In this document: positions 8,976-19,328 of the stretch, piece after piece
Position numbering within the stretch: the first letter of the stretch is position 1
How the letters are laid out: the number at the start of each line of letters is the position of its first letter
Origin: Hondaea fermentalgiana
Taxonomy: Eukaryota > Sar > Bigyra > Thraustochytrida > Thraustochytriidae
DNA length: 50,899 nt
NCBI GenBank assembly: GCA_014084085.1
Contig: NPFB01000095.1
Location: 16,959 to 67,857, forward strand
Direction of reading: 5' to 3'
Notes under the pieces: generated by a model
The model's database searches: none
What the model was told of the DNA's origin: nothing
The model's input: the letters and a program-made list of their open reading frames with translations, nothing else
Program-made: the position numbers and the translations under genes

Positions 8976-9342
8976 ACTTTTTGGAAAAAAAAAAAAGGGG
9001 GGGGGGGGGGGGGGATTGAGGTTGTATACACGGGCATGGATGGCCTTGTCAATAATTTGCCTGATCAGTGTGTCATCAGAGTCTGACTTTGGAATAAAGA
9101 ATTCACCAATCTTGTACTTAGCAAAAAGTCGATGTTCAGCAAGCAAAATCCAAAATGTGAAAGGCAAAAGTCTTCGCTTTTTGAGTACTGCAAGGCATCA
9201 TGCATGGATGAATGATACAGCGCTCAAAATGCATCGAGCACATACCCAAAAAAGGCTGCGCGAACTTTGAACACAAGTACACATGGAAACAATAAACAAG
9301 AAATGTAAAGGCTGGTGTGTCCGAGAACAATCATTCTTTCAT
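8976..9342. other. Convergent 3' intergenic spacer
   Basis: 367 bp between the 3' ends of the EF-hand gene and the WD40 gene. It contains a 30-base A/G homopolymer pair and an AATAAA-like hexamer near 9093 on the plus strand. No gene is seen. Confidence 0.6.
8985..9014 (+). repeat. Homopolymer tract A12-G18
   Basis: Twelve adenines are followed directly by eighteen guanines, starting 10 bases after the EF-hand stop codon. The G-run could form a G-quadruplex in the 3' UTR. Its exact length may be a sequencing artefact. Confidence 0.9.
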
Positions 9343-12300
9343 TCAATACCCTTGTGAGGACGGTGGCTGAGAAGGCGGCTGGGAAGACTGCTGGTAGCCA
9401 CCCTGCGAGTAGCTGCCCTGCGAAGAATAGCCTTGACCCTGAGGCGGAGGCTGGCCAGCATATCCAGTTGCGCCAGGTGCTTGATACATACGACGCTGGT
9501 TCACTTGCATCTGCTGTTGCGAAAGCTGCTGTGTGTTCGGGCCCTGGCCTTGGCCCTGTTGGCCCTGCTGCGGGTACATGCCGCGCACGGCGGGTCGCGC
9601 GTAGCTCCCCGAGTGCGGATGTTGGCCATATGGCGGCACTTGATGCGGAGGGTGACCATAGCCCTGGCGCGGCCCCCCAGGGCCCATCCCCGGGTGACCC
9701 TGGCCCTGCGAGGCCGCCGAAGGATGGCCGTGCATTGGGTAGCCTGACGCCGAGCCCGAAGCAGAGCCCGGCGGCCCCTGCGCCGCATAGCCCGTAGGGC
9801 GGCCGCTAGCATCATAGTAGCCACCCGGTTTCGCAGGCATGGCCCCACGTGGTGACGGCCCGCCGGGACCCGGCGGTCCCCGTGCCGGATAACCCCGCGG
9901 AGGTGGCCCAGCACCGTGCATGGGCTGGTAGCCAACTCCAGGAACACCACGTGGGCGAGCGCCTGGCGGATGCGCTCCTGGATGCGGGCGAGGACCGGCT
10001 CCAGGGGCGCCAACAGGGTGGCCGCGGCCTCGTCCGCGTCCAGCTGCCGAAGAACCGGCGCGCGCCATGGGACGTGGGACTTCTTGCTTCTTGAAGCGAT
10101 AGTCCCAGACCTTGACCATCCAGTCCTCCGAACCCGTGACGATGCTGCCATCCTGCAAGGGCAAGACGCATAGGATCCAGTCCTCGTGCTTTTGCAATTT
10201 TGTGCACCACTTATCCTCCTCGAGCGACTGCACGCGCTCGAGCATATGGTTATCATCAATGAGGCGCAGCTCGATGTCGCCATCGCGAATGCCGCAAACA
10301 AGAGTCGTCGGGTAGCCCTTGACGACGCGCACAGCGAGCGACCAACAGACACCGACGGGCCAAATGAAGGTTTCGTTGATCAGTGTGAGCTTCTTGGCGT
10401 CCCACACGCGGATGTAGCAATCCCACGACGCCGAAAAGACCTTGTTATCATGAGAGGCCAGAGCGGTAATGATGCCAAAGGAGCGACGGTCGCGCTCCGA
10501 CGCCGGACGCTCGAGCTGTTTCTCGTGCTTATTCGTTTGCCCGTTCCAGACCATGAGTTTACAGTCGCGGCCACCGCTGAACAGCTTGTTTCCGCAGACC
10601 TCGAGGGCAGTCACCATGTCCGTGTGCTTTTCAAAAGTGTGAACTGGTTCGTACTTTTTCGAGTCCCATATTTTGATCTTGCGGTCTGCGCCACCGGTGA
10701 AGATCTTTTCCAGACGAGGATGCACGGCAATCGCCTTGATGGCGCCGTCGTGCGCCTTAATTTTACGGTTCTCCTGTCGCGTGTCGCGGGATTCCATGAT
10801 CATGCGGATAATGAGGTTGCCGTCCTCGAGGCCGATGAAGAGGACCTTTTCGAGAACAGTGAGGGCTGTCACTGCGTTGGTGCGCTCGCTTTCGTCCTGT
10901 GCCCTCCCGCCCTTTGGCTGAGAGCCTTGGGGCACCATGCTCTGCTGGGACCCAGGCTGCTGCGTGGGCAGCGGCGAGACGTTCACCGTCCGCTCGCAGG
11001 CCCATGTGCGTGTGTTCCAAATCTTGATCTTGCCATCCGCCGATCCGCTAAAGACAAAGTTGCTCACCTTGATGAGAACATTGATGGGACCAATATGCCC
11101 GCGCAGATCTTTTGCCAGAGACATGGCCTTCATTTTCCATTCCTTGGTGTGCACCACTGCATCCTTGACACGTTTCGAAACAATCGTCAGAGCTACCATT
11201 GTCTTGAGATCGCAATAAGGCGCCACGAGTCCCATGATGGCCTCCCGCGACTGACCATATCGCTTGTTGGCGCGCGCCTGGATCTTGGAGGCGTTGCCAC
11301 GCAGACTTGAGCTTGCCGACCGCTTCAGGCCAGTCCTACTGCTGCTGCTGCTACTGCTGCTGGAGCTAGAGCTGGACTTTGCCAGTGGCTGTGGCGTTGG
11401 CATGGACTGTTTGCCAATGAGCGCTGCAGGGGATGGCGGCACGGCAGGCCCGCCGGGGCCCACGGGGCCGGCGGGAGCGGGTCCGCCACTTCCAGTTTCC
11501 CTTCCCTTGGTGTTCGGCCCGGCTCCAGGTGCGCCTGGTAGCGACTGTCCTTGCGCATCTTGCATTTGCACGTCACCGTCTGCTGCGTTTTTGTTGTTCT
11601 GCTGTGTTGACGGCTGGTTTGCCGCGTTTGGCTGCTGGCCTGCAGCACCGCTTTGTTGAGGGCCTGCCCCTCCGGAGGAAGATGCAGCGGACGGTGCTGC
11701 CGCGGCAGAAGAAGAGTTGCTACCCGGTGCTGACGGGGCGCCCGCGGCAGCAGCGCCAGCGGCAGTGGCAGGAGGTACAGTGGCAGCAGCAGCAGCAGAA
11801 GAAGAAGAAGAAGATGCATTCTGCTGCGCGCTCCCGCCGGCTGTGTTGTTCGTATTCGAAGCACTGGCCCCTTGTGCTGCTCCTGACTGCCCAGGGCCAG
11901 CGTTGGGGTGATTCGAGGACGAAGAAGAATTGCTGCCCGGTGGGCCGGCAGCAGTTGACCCAGAGCCTGATGCGCCAGCAGAAGAGGATGTTGATGAGGC
12001 TGCTGCAGGGGCATTAGATCCACCGGCGTTTGCCTGACTTGGCCCCTGTCCGGGCCCGGACCCTCCGGGCGCGGAGCCAGGCGCCGCAGCATTGGACGCG
12101 CTCGCCGCAGATTGAGATGCGCCATCAGGTCCAGAACCAGATCCATTGGAGGAATAATTGTTGTTGTTGTTGTTGTTGCTGCTGGTGCTGGTGCTCCCAG
12201 GCCCAGCGTTCGAGTCATTTGGTGCGCCTGCGTCTGTGTGTGCGGGGGTGTCTAATGGAGAGATACCTCCAAGATTATCGGAGCTGGGCATGCCAAAGTC

Positions 12301-12687
12301 GCCAAGATCCATCGACATTGCAGACATTGTACTATTCATAGGCGGCGGGGAAACCGCCGGCAGAGGTGACACGCCATTCCCGTGCACGTCGGCCATATCC
12401 GTATTAAAGTCCATGTTGCTGACCGCACCTCCAAAGGTGTCGGTTGGCGCGGGCGCTGAAGGGTCGCCCCCCGAAAGTCCCTGCGTCCCAGGATCTCCGA
12501 GAGGTGGGTGCTGATTTTCCGCGCTTCCCGAGGCATCCGTGTTGTTGGCCTGCACACCGTTGGCCATATTGTTCGTATTGTTCGCGCCGTCGGTGTTGCT
12601 ATTGTTGCTGCTGGCAGAAGCCGCCTTGGGGTCCATATGGGTCTCTTGCCCCGGAGCAGGCGCGACAGGTACGGACTCGCTGCTCAT
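9343..12687 (-). CDS. Seven-blade WD40 protein with large low-complexity tails
   Basis: A 1114-residue protein whose ATG at 12687 is confirmed. Residues 1-455 are low complexity (Ser, Ala, Gly, Asn, Pro, with runs of Asn and Ser). Residues ~480-515 (YCDLKTMVALTIVSKRVKDAV) resemble an F-box-like helix pair, but this is weak. From ~528 to 862 seven WD40 repeats form a likely beta-propeller: endings FSGSADGKIKIWN, FTGGADRKIKIWD, LFSGGRDCKLMVW, FSASWDCYIRVWD and VTGSEDWMVKVWD are clear, and two blades (FIGLEDGNLIIR, LVCGIRDGDIELRL) are diverged. Residues ~870-1114 are Gly/Pro/Gln/Tyr/Ser-rich (GYSSQGSYSQGGYQQ), like the prion-like domains of RNA-binding proteins. The propeller is a scaffold, and the tails suggest recruitment to condensates. 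If the F-box is real it could be an SCF substrate receptor. The orthologue is not identified. Confidence 0.9.
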   Translation of the reverse strand: MSSESVPVAPAPGQETHMDPKAASASSNNSNTDGANNTNNMANGVQANNTDASGSAENQHPPLGDPGTQGLSGGDPSAPAPTDTFGGAVSNMDFNTDMADVHGNGVSPLPAVSPPPMNSTMSAMSMDLGDFGMPSSDNLGGISPLDTPAHTDAGAPNDSNAGPGSTSTSSNNNNNNNYSSNGSGSGPDGASQSAASASNAAAPGSAPGGSGPGQGPSQANAGGSNAPAAASSTSSSAGASGSGSTAAGPPGSNSSSSSNHPNAGPGQSGAAQGASASNTNNTAGGSAQQNASSSSSSAAAAATVPPATAAGAAAAGAPSAPGSNSSSAAAAPSAASSSGGAGPQQSGAAGQQPNAANQPSTQQNNKNAADGDVQMQDAQGQSLPGAPGAGPNTKGRETGSGGPAPAGPVGPGGPAVPPSPAALIGKQSMPTPQPLAKSSSSSSSSSSSSSRTGLKRSASSSLRGNASKIQARANKRYGQSREAIMGLVAPYCDLKTMVALTIVSKRVKDAVVHTKEWKMKAMSLAKDLRGHIGPINVLIKVSNFVFSGSADGKIKIWNTRTWACERTVNVSPLPTQQPGSQQSMVPQGSQPKGGRAQDESERTNAVTALTVLEKVLFIGLEDGNLIIRMIMESRDTRQENRKIKAHDGAIKAIAVHPRLEKIFTGGADRKIKIWDSKKYEPVHTFEKHTDMVTALEVCGNKLFSGGRDCKLMVWNGQTNKHEKQLERPASERDRRSFGIITALASHDNKVFSASWDCYIRVWDAKKLTLINETFIWPVGVCWSLAVRVVKGYPTTLVCGIRDGDIELRLIDDNHMLERVQSLEEDKWCTKLQKHEDWILCVLPLQDGSIVTGSEDWMVKVWDYRFKKQEVPRPMARAGSSAAGRGRGRGHPVGAPGAGPRPHPGAHPPGARPRGVPGVGYQPMHGAGPPPRGYPARGPPGPGGPSPRGAMPAKPGGYYDASGRPTGYAAQGPPGSASGSASGYPMHGHPSAASQGQGHPGMGPGGPRQGYGHPPHQVPPYGQHPHSGSYARPAVRGMYPQQGQQGQGQGPNTQQLSQQQMQVNQRRMYQAPGATGYAGQPPPQGQGYSSQGSYSQGGYQQSSQPPSQPPSSQGY

Positions 12688-13046
12688 CTACCGTCAGCCA
12701 CGAAGATCAATCGTTCGCGGGCGGCAAAATCCCGTTTGTCTTACTCTGCGTCGTGCGTTTACCTTATTCGCGCACGCCCGCCTCTCTCGCGCTCACGCGT
12801 CCTCGCAGCGAGCAATGAACTTGAGTCGGGTCGACCTGGGTCGAGGAGGGAAAAAAATACTGAAAAAAAGATAGATCCTCGGGACGACAACGATCGACGC
12901 TGGCGGCTCGCGATGAGCACGTCGCGGTGGCGCTCGCGCTGGGCTACCTTTGGCGGTCCTCCGCTCCGCGGCTGCGCGCCCGGCGTCTCTCCTCCGCGCG
13001 CTGCAGACGCGCGTTGACGACGAAAACGAGCGCAGAGAAGTCTCCA

Positions 13047-13146
13047 NNNNNNNNNNNNNNNNNNNNNNNNNNNNNNNNNNNNNNNNNNNNNNNNNNNNNN
13101 NNNNNNNNNNNNNNNNNNNNNNNNNNNNNNNNNNNNNNNNNNNNNN
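13047..13146. other. Assembly gap (100 N)
   Basis: Exactly 100 unknown bases, probably a placeholder of undefined true length. It is flanked by very GC-rich CG-repeat sequence, likely the reason assembly stopped. Confidence 0.99.
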
Positions 13147-14495
13147 CGCTCCCGCGCCCGCCCGCTCGAGCTCGCGCGCGCGAGCCCTCGCGCCGCCGCC
13201 GCGCTCGTTTCTCTGCTTTCTCCTTTCTTTCTGCTTTTTTCTCTTTCCCAACCTCTCCCCTATCGGCCCCTTCGAATTCAAATTCGCTCGCCTGCTTTGC
13301 TTGCTTGCCCACTGCTTTCTCCGCCGCTTTTTGAAAACCCAAACCCGGCCGAGGCGCCGCCGCGCGCGCGCCCGCCCGCGCCGCTCCGCCCCGCGCCTCC
13401 GCGCCGCTCGCCCGCGCGCTCGAGGCCGCACCCGGCCCGCGCTCGCCTCTTCCCGCTCTGCCGCCGCTTTTTTCTCGCCCCTTATTATCCCCCTTTCTCG
13501 CTGGACTATGCACGCACCGCTATGCATAATACACTCGAGCACCGCCTCGCCCCGTACTGGCGCCTTTTTTCCTCTACTGTACTCCGTGTATAGCTCGATA
13601 GTACGGGATGCTCCACGGTAGTATAGAAGTATAGCGTTTGTGTTTTTTCTTGTTGTTTGTCTCTTTTCGAAAGTCCGCAAAGACGAGGGACCCCCGCCGC
13701 CCTTGCGCGCGCGCATTCTCCACTGCGCGCCGCGCCATTCTTCACTGTGTGAAGCGCCATTCTCCACTTGCGCGACGCCCCGCCCCCTTCCCACCCTCTC
13801 CGCCTCGCGCCGCGCGGGTGTTTTTTTCCCCTCCTTTCTCCCTCCAAACCTAACCGCACATTGTGGCCTTCGGTCGGCCTCCCGCGCCGCTGGGTCGGTA
13901 ACTCTACTCATCTGGTAGCAATAATGGAAAGCACCCAGCGGCGTAAAACCGGATTGGGCGCGGACGCGGCGCGCCGCGCGCGGTTAGGTTTGAGTGGTGG
14001 TTATACTTTTTGGCCAACCAGGCGGCGGGATCGATCAGAGGAGACACCGCAAATGGGAGCGACGGACTTTTGGCTTTGCGGCAGCAAGAACAAGAGAAGT
14101 CGAGAGGTTGCACGCAAAGATATCAACAAATAAAATAGTTGTCCTTCCGGAGGTGCAACAAACGCGAACAAACAATCAATCATAATCCAATATCTTTTTG
14201 GTCCGGTCGGAAACTACCATTGTCTAGCTCACGGGTCGTCGCGACGCACCGGCAGCAACGGAACAAAGAAACGCTTTCGTTCACTTCCCATCCTTCACTC
14301 AAGTGGCGGTACGGCATGCAAGCGAATAGAAGTTCTCTTCACCCACACCTCGTCTATGGTGGGGTGGGAAAATGTGGCACGTGTGAGGCGCAGAGTCAAA
14401 ATCGCCCGACGATGCTTTTTGTTTTGTTTTCATTTTCCCTTTGCTTCCTTGAATCTTTCTCAGCTTTCCCCCGGAACCCATAATGCCCTCTCCCT

Positions 14496-14510
14496 CACAC
14501 ACACACACAC
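14496..14510. repeat. (CA)n dinucleotide microsatellite
   Basis: Fifteen bases of alternating CA in the 3' flank of PCYT2. Confidence 0.95.
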
Positions 14511-14715
14511 TTTTTCTCCGCCTAACCGTACCTATCCAACTTCACGTTTACGGGGAAGCACGCAATATGCTGCCACCACAGATGTCGGCGCTCTCACGTC
14601 AACGGTGGTCTCGCGCACAACCTCGCTGATCTTTAAAGAAAAAGAAACAGAAAAGACGATAAAGCGGGGCATGTAGGCATATCGATCTGCGACTTTTTAC
14701 AAGTCAGTCGTTGTT

Positions 14716-16260
14716 TTATTCGTCGGCATCGGCGTCTGCATCAGCCTCGAATCCATAGCGCTTGGCATAGTACTCGCCCTCGGCCTTCATCTTCTTGTCG
14801 ACCTTGTTGGCGAAGACTTCCTCGTTCGTGAGGATACGCTTGACGATCGCCTCCACGGAAAGATCGGATTCGGACTTGATCGTTTCCAAAATCTTCATCT
14901 CCTTGGGCACCTTGTACGCCGATGAAGTCTCGATGACGTCGTACGGGTGGTCGCTCACCGTACCACGAGCCACAACGTCAATTCGCAATGACGCAATCAT
15001 CTCCCGCGTAATGTGCCATGGCGCATCAATGAGCACGTCACTCGCGTAACGGCATCCGAGCACGCTCAGCAGACGCTCGTTGAGGTTCATGATGGGGAAG
15101 TTCTTGCCGCGGCGTTCGTTGACCACCTTGTCGCCATGGACGCCCACAATGAGGTAGTCGCCAAGCTCGCGCGCGCGCTGCAGCGTCTTGACGTGGCCCA
15201 TGTGGAACATATCCCAGGCGCCGTCAATGTAGACGACGCGGGCGCCCGGTGGCGGGTCGCGCGCGCCCGCAGAAAAGATTCGCAACATGCGCGAGGTCGT
15301 CAAGAATCGCGACGGCCGGAAAAATCCGCTGCTCACGGTCCCATCCGGGTTCAACGAGCCCTCCGACGTGACCGAAGACATCGAGTTGCTCCGCTTGCGC
15401 TCGCGGGAAACAAGGTCGGGGCGTTCGTGCTGGCCCTTTTCGTGGTGGTCGCGCGAAAGGTAGAGCATCCGGCCCACAATGTCCGTCGTGGACACACCCT
15501 CGGTGCGCGGAATGCTCCGGTAGATGCCGCGTCGCTTGGCGTCCTCGTACACATCCTTGCCATCCACGATGCAAGGATCATCGCCGTGGACCACGTAGTC
15601 GATCTTGTACTTTTTGATGACGTAGTTCAGATACTCGGGGGTCATCACGTACGGGGCGCCGGGCACAATCTCGTCGACCCACTTGCAGCCCTTGACGGCG
15701 CCGCAGCGCTCCTGGTCGTTCATGACGGGCGCCGTGCCCTTGCACTCTTTAATGCTCTCGTCGCTGTTGATGCCAACCACGAGGTAGTTGCCCAGCGAAC
15801 GACCCTGGCGGAAAGCGTTCATGTGTCCGTAGTGCATCATGTCGAAGGCACCGTCCATCCAGACACGGATCGGCCTGTCGTCGTCGCAAAAAAGTTCGTC
15901 CTCCGAGTCGAGATCGTCCATTTGCCGTTCGAGCTCCGCAACCTTGCGTTCGGCCTCGGCCAGCTTGTTGGCCAGGATGGCGCGTTTGTGCTGGTGCCGT
16001 TTTCCGAAGAAGATATAATACAGCATAAGCGTGAGCGCCATGATACTCAAGGTCGCCAGCAGCTGCTCCTCCGTGGGGTACGGCTCCGTGTAGCCTCCAG
16101 CCTTGAGCAGGCGGTCCACGCCGCGTTTCAGGTTACGCATCGTTTCCGACTGCTTGAAGGCCTCGTACATGGGCTCCACGCTCCGAGCGTCCACCACGTC
16201 CTTGACCAGCCCGCGACCGGCCTGCACAGCCTGCCGCATGCTCTCCGACGCGCCCGCCAT
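14716..16260 (-). CDS. PCYT2: Ethanolamine-phosphate cytidylyltransferase, membrane-anchored
   Basis: A 514-residue enzyme that joins CTP and phosphoethanolamine to make CDP-ethanolamine, the committed step of the Kennedy pathway to phosphatidylethanolamine. Two tandem nucleotidyltransferase domains are plain, as in ECT enzymes. The first spans ~131-270 with HYGH (143-146) and the signature RTEGVSTTDIVGRML (252-266). The second spans ~341-470 with HMGH (353-356). The domain linker (~270-335) is basic and Ser-rich. Unlike the human enzyme it has a ~130-residue N-terminal extension with one predicted transmembrane helix (67-85, LLATLSIMALTLMLYYIFF) and a following charged coil. This suggests anchoring to the ER or outer mitochondrial membrane, as reported for plant PECT. 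The C-terminus is an Ala/Asp repeat. The stop codon lies inside an AATAAA-like hexamer. Confidence 0.95.
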   Translation of the reverse strand: MAGASESMRQAVQAGRGLVKDVVDARSVEPMYEAFKQSETMRNLKRGVDRLLKAGGYTEPYPTEEQLLATLSIMALTLMLYYIFFGKRHQHKRAILANKLAEAERKVAELERQMDDLDSEDELFCDDDRPIRVWMDGAFDMMHYGHMNAFRQGRSLGNYLVVGINSDESIKECKGTAPVMNDQERCGAVKGCKWVDEIVPGAPYVMTPEYLNYVIKKYKIDYVVHGDDPCIVDGKDVYEDAKRRGIYRSIPRTEGVSTTDIVGRMLYLSRDHHEKGQHERPDLVSRERKRSNSMSSVTSEGSLNPDGTVSSGFFRPSRFLTTSRMLRIFSAGARDPPPGARVVYIDGAWDMFHMGHVKTLQRARELGDYLIVGVHGDKVVNERRGKNFPIMNLNERLLSVLGCRYASDVLIDAPWHITREMIASLRIDVVARGTVSDHPYDVIETSSAYKVPKEMKILETIKSESDLSVEAIVKRILTNEEVFANKVDKKMKAEGEYYAKRYGFEADADADADE

Positions 16261-16793
16261 CGTCTCTTCCGCAGGCCTGCTAGCCTGCCCGCCTCGTCAA
16301 GACTCGCTGGCCTCCAAAGATACTTGCCCCTGGCTAGCTAGCTAGGGCCTCTTCTCCTCTTCTGCTCGCCGCTTCCGCCTGCGGGCCGCTCGGACGGTAC
16401 GCTGCTCCGTCCGCTCGCAGACGCGCGTCCACCCTCCGCTGTGCTGCTGCTACTGCTGCTGCTGCCTTCCTCGCGCGCCTCGGCGGCCTCCTCCTCGCCG
16501 TCCTCGCGCTGGTTGGTCGCGCGCTCGTCCGAGCTTCTTCTCGCTCTGCCAGGCGCGCGCCTTGATACCTCTCGGGCTCGCCTCGCCTCCTCCGGCGCCC
16601 GCGGGCGCGGCGCTCGCTCGCTCTCTCGCGCGCGCGCTCGGGCTGCTCTCCTCGGCGCGCTCTGCGCTCGGCTGCGCGCGGGCGGCCGGGCTCGTGGCGT
16701 CGGGGCGCGCGCGATCCGAGGTTTCGGGTTTGGCGACGCAGGGCGATCGATGCCCAACAACGCAACAGACAGCGGCACTAACAAGTAGCACGG

Positions 16794-16834
16794 CGAGACG
16801 AGACGACCACGAGACGAGACGAGACGAGACGACC
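16794..16834. repeat. (GAGAC)n pentanucleotide microsatellite
   Basis: About eight copies of CGAGA/GACGA with one CCACGA interruption, in the PCYT2 5' flank. Confidence 0.92.
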
Positions 16835-17109
16835 AAGAGCACCAGCGAGCGGGCGCAGAGGGGACGGACGCCAGAGCGCAGGGCCCGCTCACGGTCGCGC
16901 GACACGCCGAACGGCGCTCAGGTCTCGCGTCGAGGCGAGCAGCGGCGAGCGGAGTCGGGTCCGGGTCGCTGATAACCTCGGCTGCTGCCAAGAGTTACTA
17001 GGCCTACCTACAGACAGCCACCCTGGCCAGTGGTATCCAATGCGATCCATACCTAACATACGCCACGTTGTCATACCCTTGGGTCCGACTGACCGCAAGA
17101 TCAGAGATC

Positions 17110-17172
17110 TTGCCTTGCCTTGCCTTGCCTTGCTTTGCCCTGCCTTGCCTTGCCTTGCCTTACCTTGCCTTG
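17110..17172. repeat. (TTGCC)n pentanucleotide microsatellite
   Basis: About twelve TTGCC units over 63 bp with single-base variants (TTTGC, CTGCC, TTACC). Confidence 0.95.
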
Positions 17173-19328
17173 TAAGACGTGTCTTGCCGGCAGCCATGGC
17201 GAGCCTGCGCTCGCGCGGAGCCCACGAAGTTTCTTGAGACAGAGCGGCACGGCAGGCCCGAGCAAGAAATTGCCAACACCATCGACGGGCGAAAAGAAGG
17301 AAAGAAAGAAAGTGCCGAAAACAAAAGTTGAAGTGAAAGTGGGCGCGCGGGTTTATAGCCACTTCCGTCGCCCGCCTCGCCCCCTAATACCGTGTATACC
17401 ACCCCCTGCACGCGCCCGTCAGCCACAGCTCGCGCGCTTTAGGGCAAGGAGACCAGGCAAAAAGGTCTGTATCGATCGATCGCAACAGCCTGCCACTGCT
17501 GCATGCATCGATCGCTTGTCTTCCTTGGTAATGTGAACAGTGGCAGACAGTTCGGTCGCGAGACTGTTCCTGGCAAAGGCGGGACAATCCGAACGGGATG
17601 GTTTCGATCAATTGCTGCGTGGCTTTGTGAACCACGTCGCTGCGGATGGCACCGATGGTCGCGGCCTCGACCAGTCCGTTCGTGTTATCGCGAAAGCCTG
17701 TATCGTGCACTGTCAATGTGCCACATCGAGCGCGGCCTTGAGTGCACCCAGCTCGCGATGCGATGCACAATGTAGGGAGAATCCTTGCGAGGGATCGCGT
17801 CCAGATCGCGTTCGTGGTACCGCTCGACTGCGTTGCCAATGAATATGCAAATGGACATGATCGAGATTATCAGGTCTTGTCCTGGATTTTGCACCGCAGA
17901 ATTATGGATGACGCATGTGCGTTGGTACAGTCTTGTCTTGCCCGGACGGCGGCAAAATCGCCCTCTGACACCGCCGTGTTCATCGCCACTAGCGAACGAT
18001 CCGCCGGCGCAGCCATTATTCTCTCTCGCATGGCACGCATCGGAAAGAAAAGCTAAAAGCGCACAAATCGTCCCAGGGGTGAGGCGAATGCGAACGCCAC
18101 GAGCAAAGCTACACTAAAACCAAAAGCAAAACCAAAATTTACAAACCAAGACAGAAATCCCAAACTGAAACCGGGACATCAAGCCAATCCCGTACCCATA
18201 CCCGAAGCCGAAGCCGAAGTAGCGCACGAGCTAACGACCAAGAAAGTAAAGCTGGGGCACGCTCGCGAGCAGACGAAAGCTTTAGCATGGGCACGGCGCA
18301 CAGTTGCGTACAGTTGCGAACGCACGCGCGACGTCTGCTGTGTGCATACATTAGGATGAAGAGTACGATGAAGCCGCAGGCAGGAATGAGGACCAGAACG
18401 AGAGCTTTAGGATGAGGGAGTCAATGAGCGAGGGGCGAGCGACTTTCAAGCGGACGAAGATTGTCAGCGCTCTCGTCGTGAATCCAGAGAGCTGCCACCC
18501 GACGCCCATTCAGCAAGTCAATGCTGAGATATCGGAGCTAACCAGCCTTCGTAGCACGCGCTGGACCAATCCGTATCTCCCAAAGGGTTCTCGACTGACC
18601 TACATGCGTTGCCAACATAGCTGGCTGAAGCGCATTCTTCAAATTGACTATTCTTAATTGCCGGGAAACAGGCTCAAGCGCTTTCTGAGAACGTGAATGG
18701 TCTTTGTGCTCAATCGAGTCGGCTGCGGCACGATACCATTTCGACATATGACAGTTTTCCCGACTTCGAAAGAGCAAACTCATCTCTTTTTCAACCACCG
18801 ACTTCAGTCAAAATATGCAAAGAAGAGATGACATCATCAACCAGAGCTCATCCTAGACATGGAGAATCATATTAGAAATAGGTTGCAAACTATCTGCCTC
18901 GAGCATTACCCATGGCGGTTCATTCTTCCGCAGCAATAGCAACCCCAATTTCAAGTCACGGTTGGTAGGCTAGTGGCGGCCGCGACGGCCGCTAGGCGAG
19001 TCAAACTTGTTCTTTTTGTTCTCATTGCCGTTCCTTTGGGTCTCGGAGTTATCGCGGCTCTCGATCGATCCCGCTCGTCGGACGATTACCGTCGCGCAGA
19101 ACCATTCTCCGTGGCCGCAGGCAGCGGCAGCGGCGACGCAAAGGCTCCGCTGATGCTGGCCAGCCGCTCTGGCGGGAGAGAGCTGCGCGACGCAGACGCA
19201 AAGGCAAACGCGAAGGCGAAGGCGAAGGCGAAGGCAATTCGCTTCGCCCCGCTGCAGACGCGGACCGAGCGTCCCCGTTGCGAGCAAAGTCCTATTCACG
19301 TCCGGCGGCCCAACTCGCAGCAGCGGCT

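Larger units (their letters stand above)
12688..14715. other. 2-kb intergenic with assembly gap
   Basis: 5' flank of the WD40 gene and 3' flank of PCYT2. The first half is very GC-rich with CG/GC-repeat character around the gap, and frames there span the unknown bases. Nothing protein-like is recognised. A (CA)n tract lies at 14496-14510. Confidence 0.6.
16261..19328. other. 3.1-kb divergent intergenic region
   Basis: Separates PCYT2 (minus) from PIGZ (plus). 16340-16990 is extremely GC-rich with GCTC and CG repeats; its long Arg/Ala/Ser frames look like composition artefacts. Two pentanucleotide arrays follow (16794 and 17110). 17440-18960 is more balanced in composition; short ATG frames such as 18412-18657 (81 codons) match nothing. 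The frame upstream of PIGZ exon 1 stays open for several hundred bases but has no ATG. Confidence 0.55.

Noticed and set aside
12793..13911. Frames that read through the first assembly gap
   Set aside because: They depend on unknown bases and translate CG repeats; no protein character on either side.
15013..16341. 442-codon plus-strand frame
   Set aside because: Exact antisense shadow of PCYT2; His/Val/Ala-rich composition typical of the complement of a GC-rich coding frame.
16338..16991. 217-codon minus-strand frame upstream of PCYT2
   Set aside because: Arg/Ala/Ser low complexity from GC-rich repeats; all frames there are similarly open, so openness carries no information.
17384..18060. 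Minus-strand frames with some protein-like stretches (for example GFRDNTNGLVEA)
   Set aside because: Broken by stops and frame changes, no ATG-led frame over 100 codons with a recognisable motif; too weak even to call a pseudogene.
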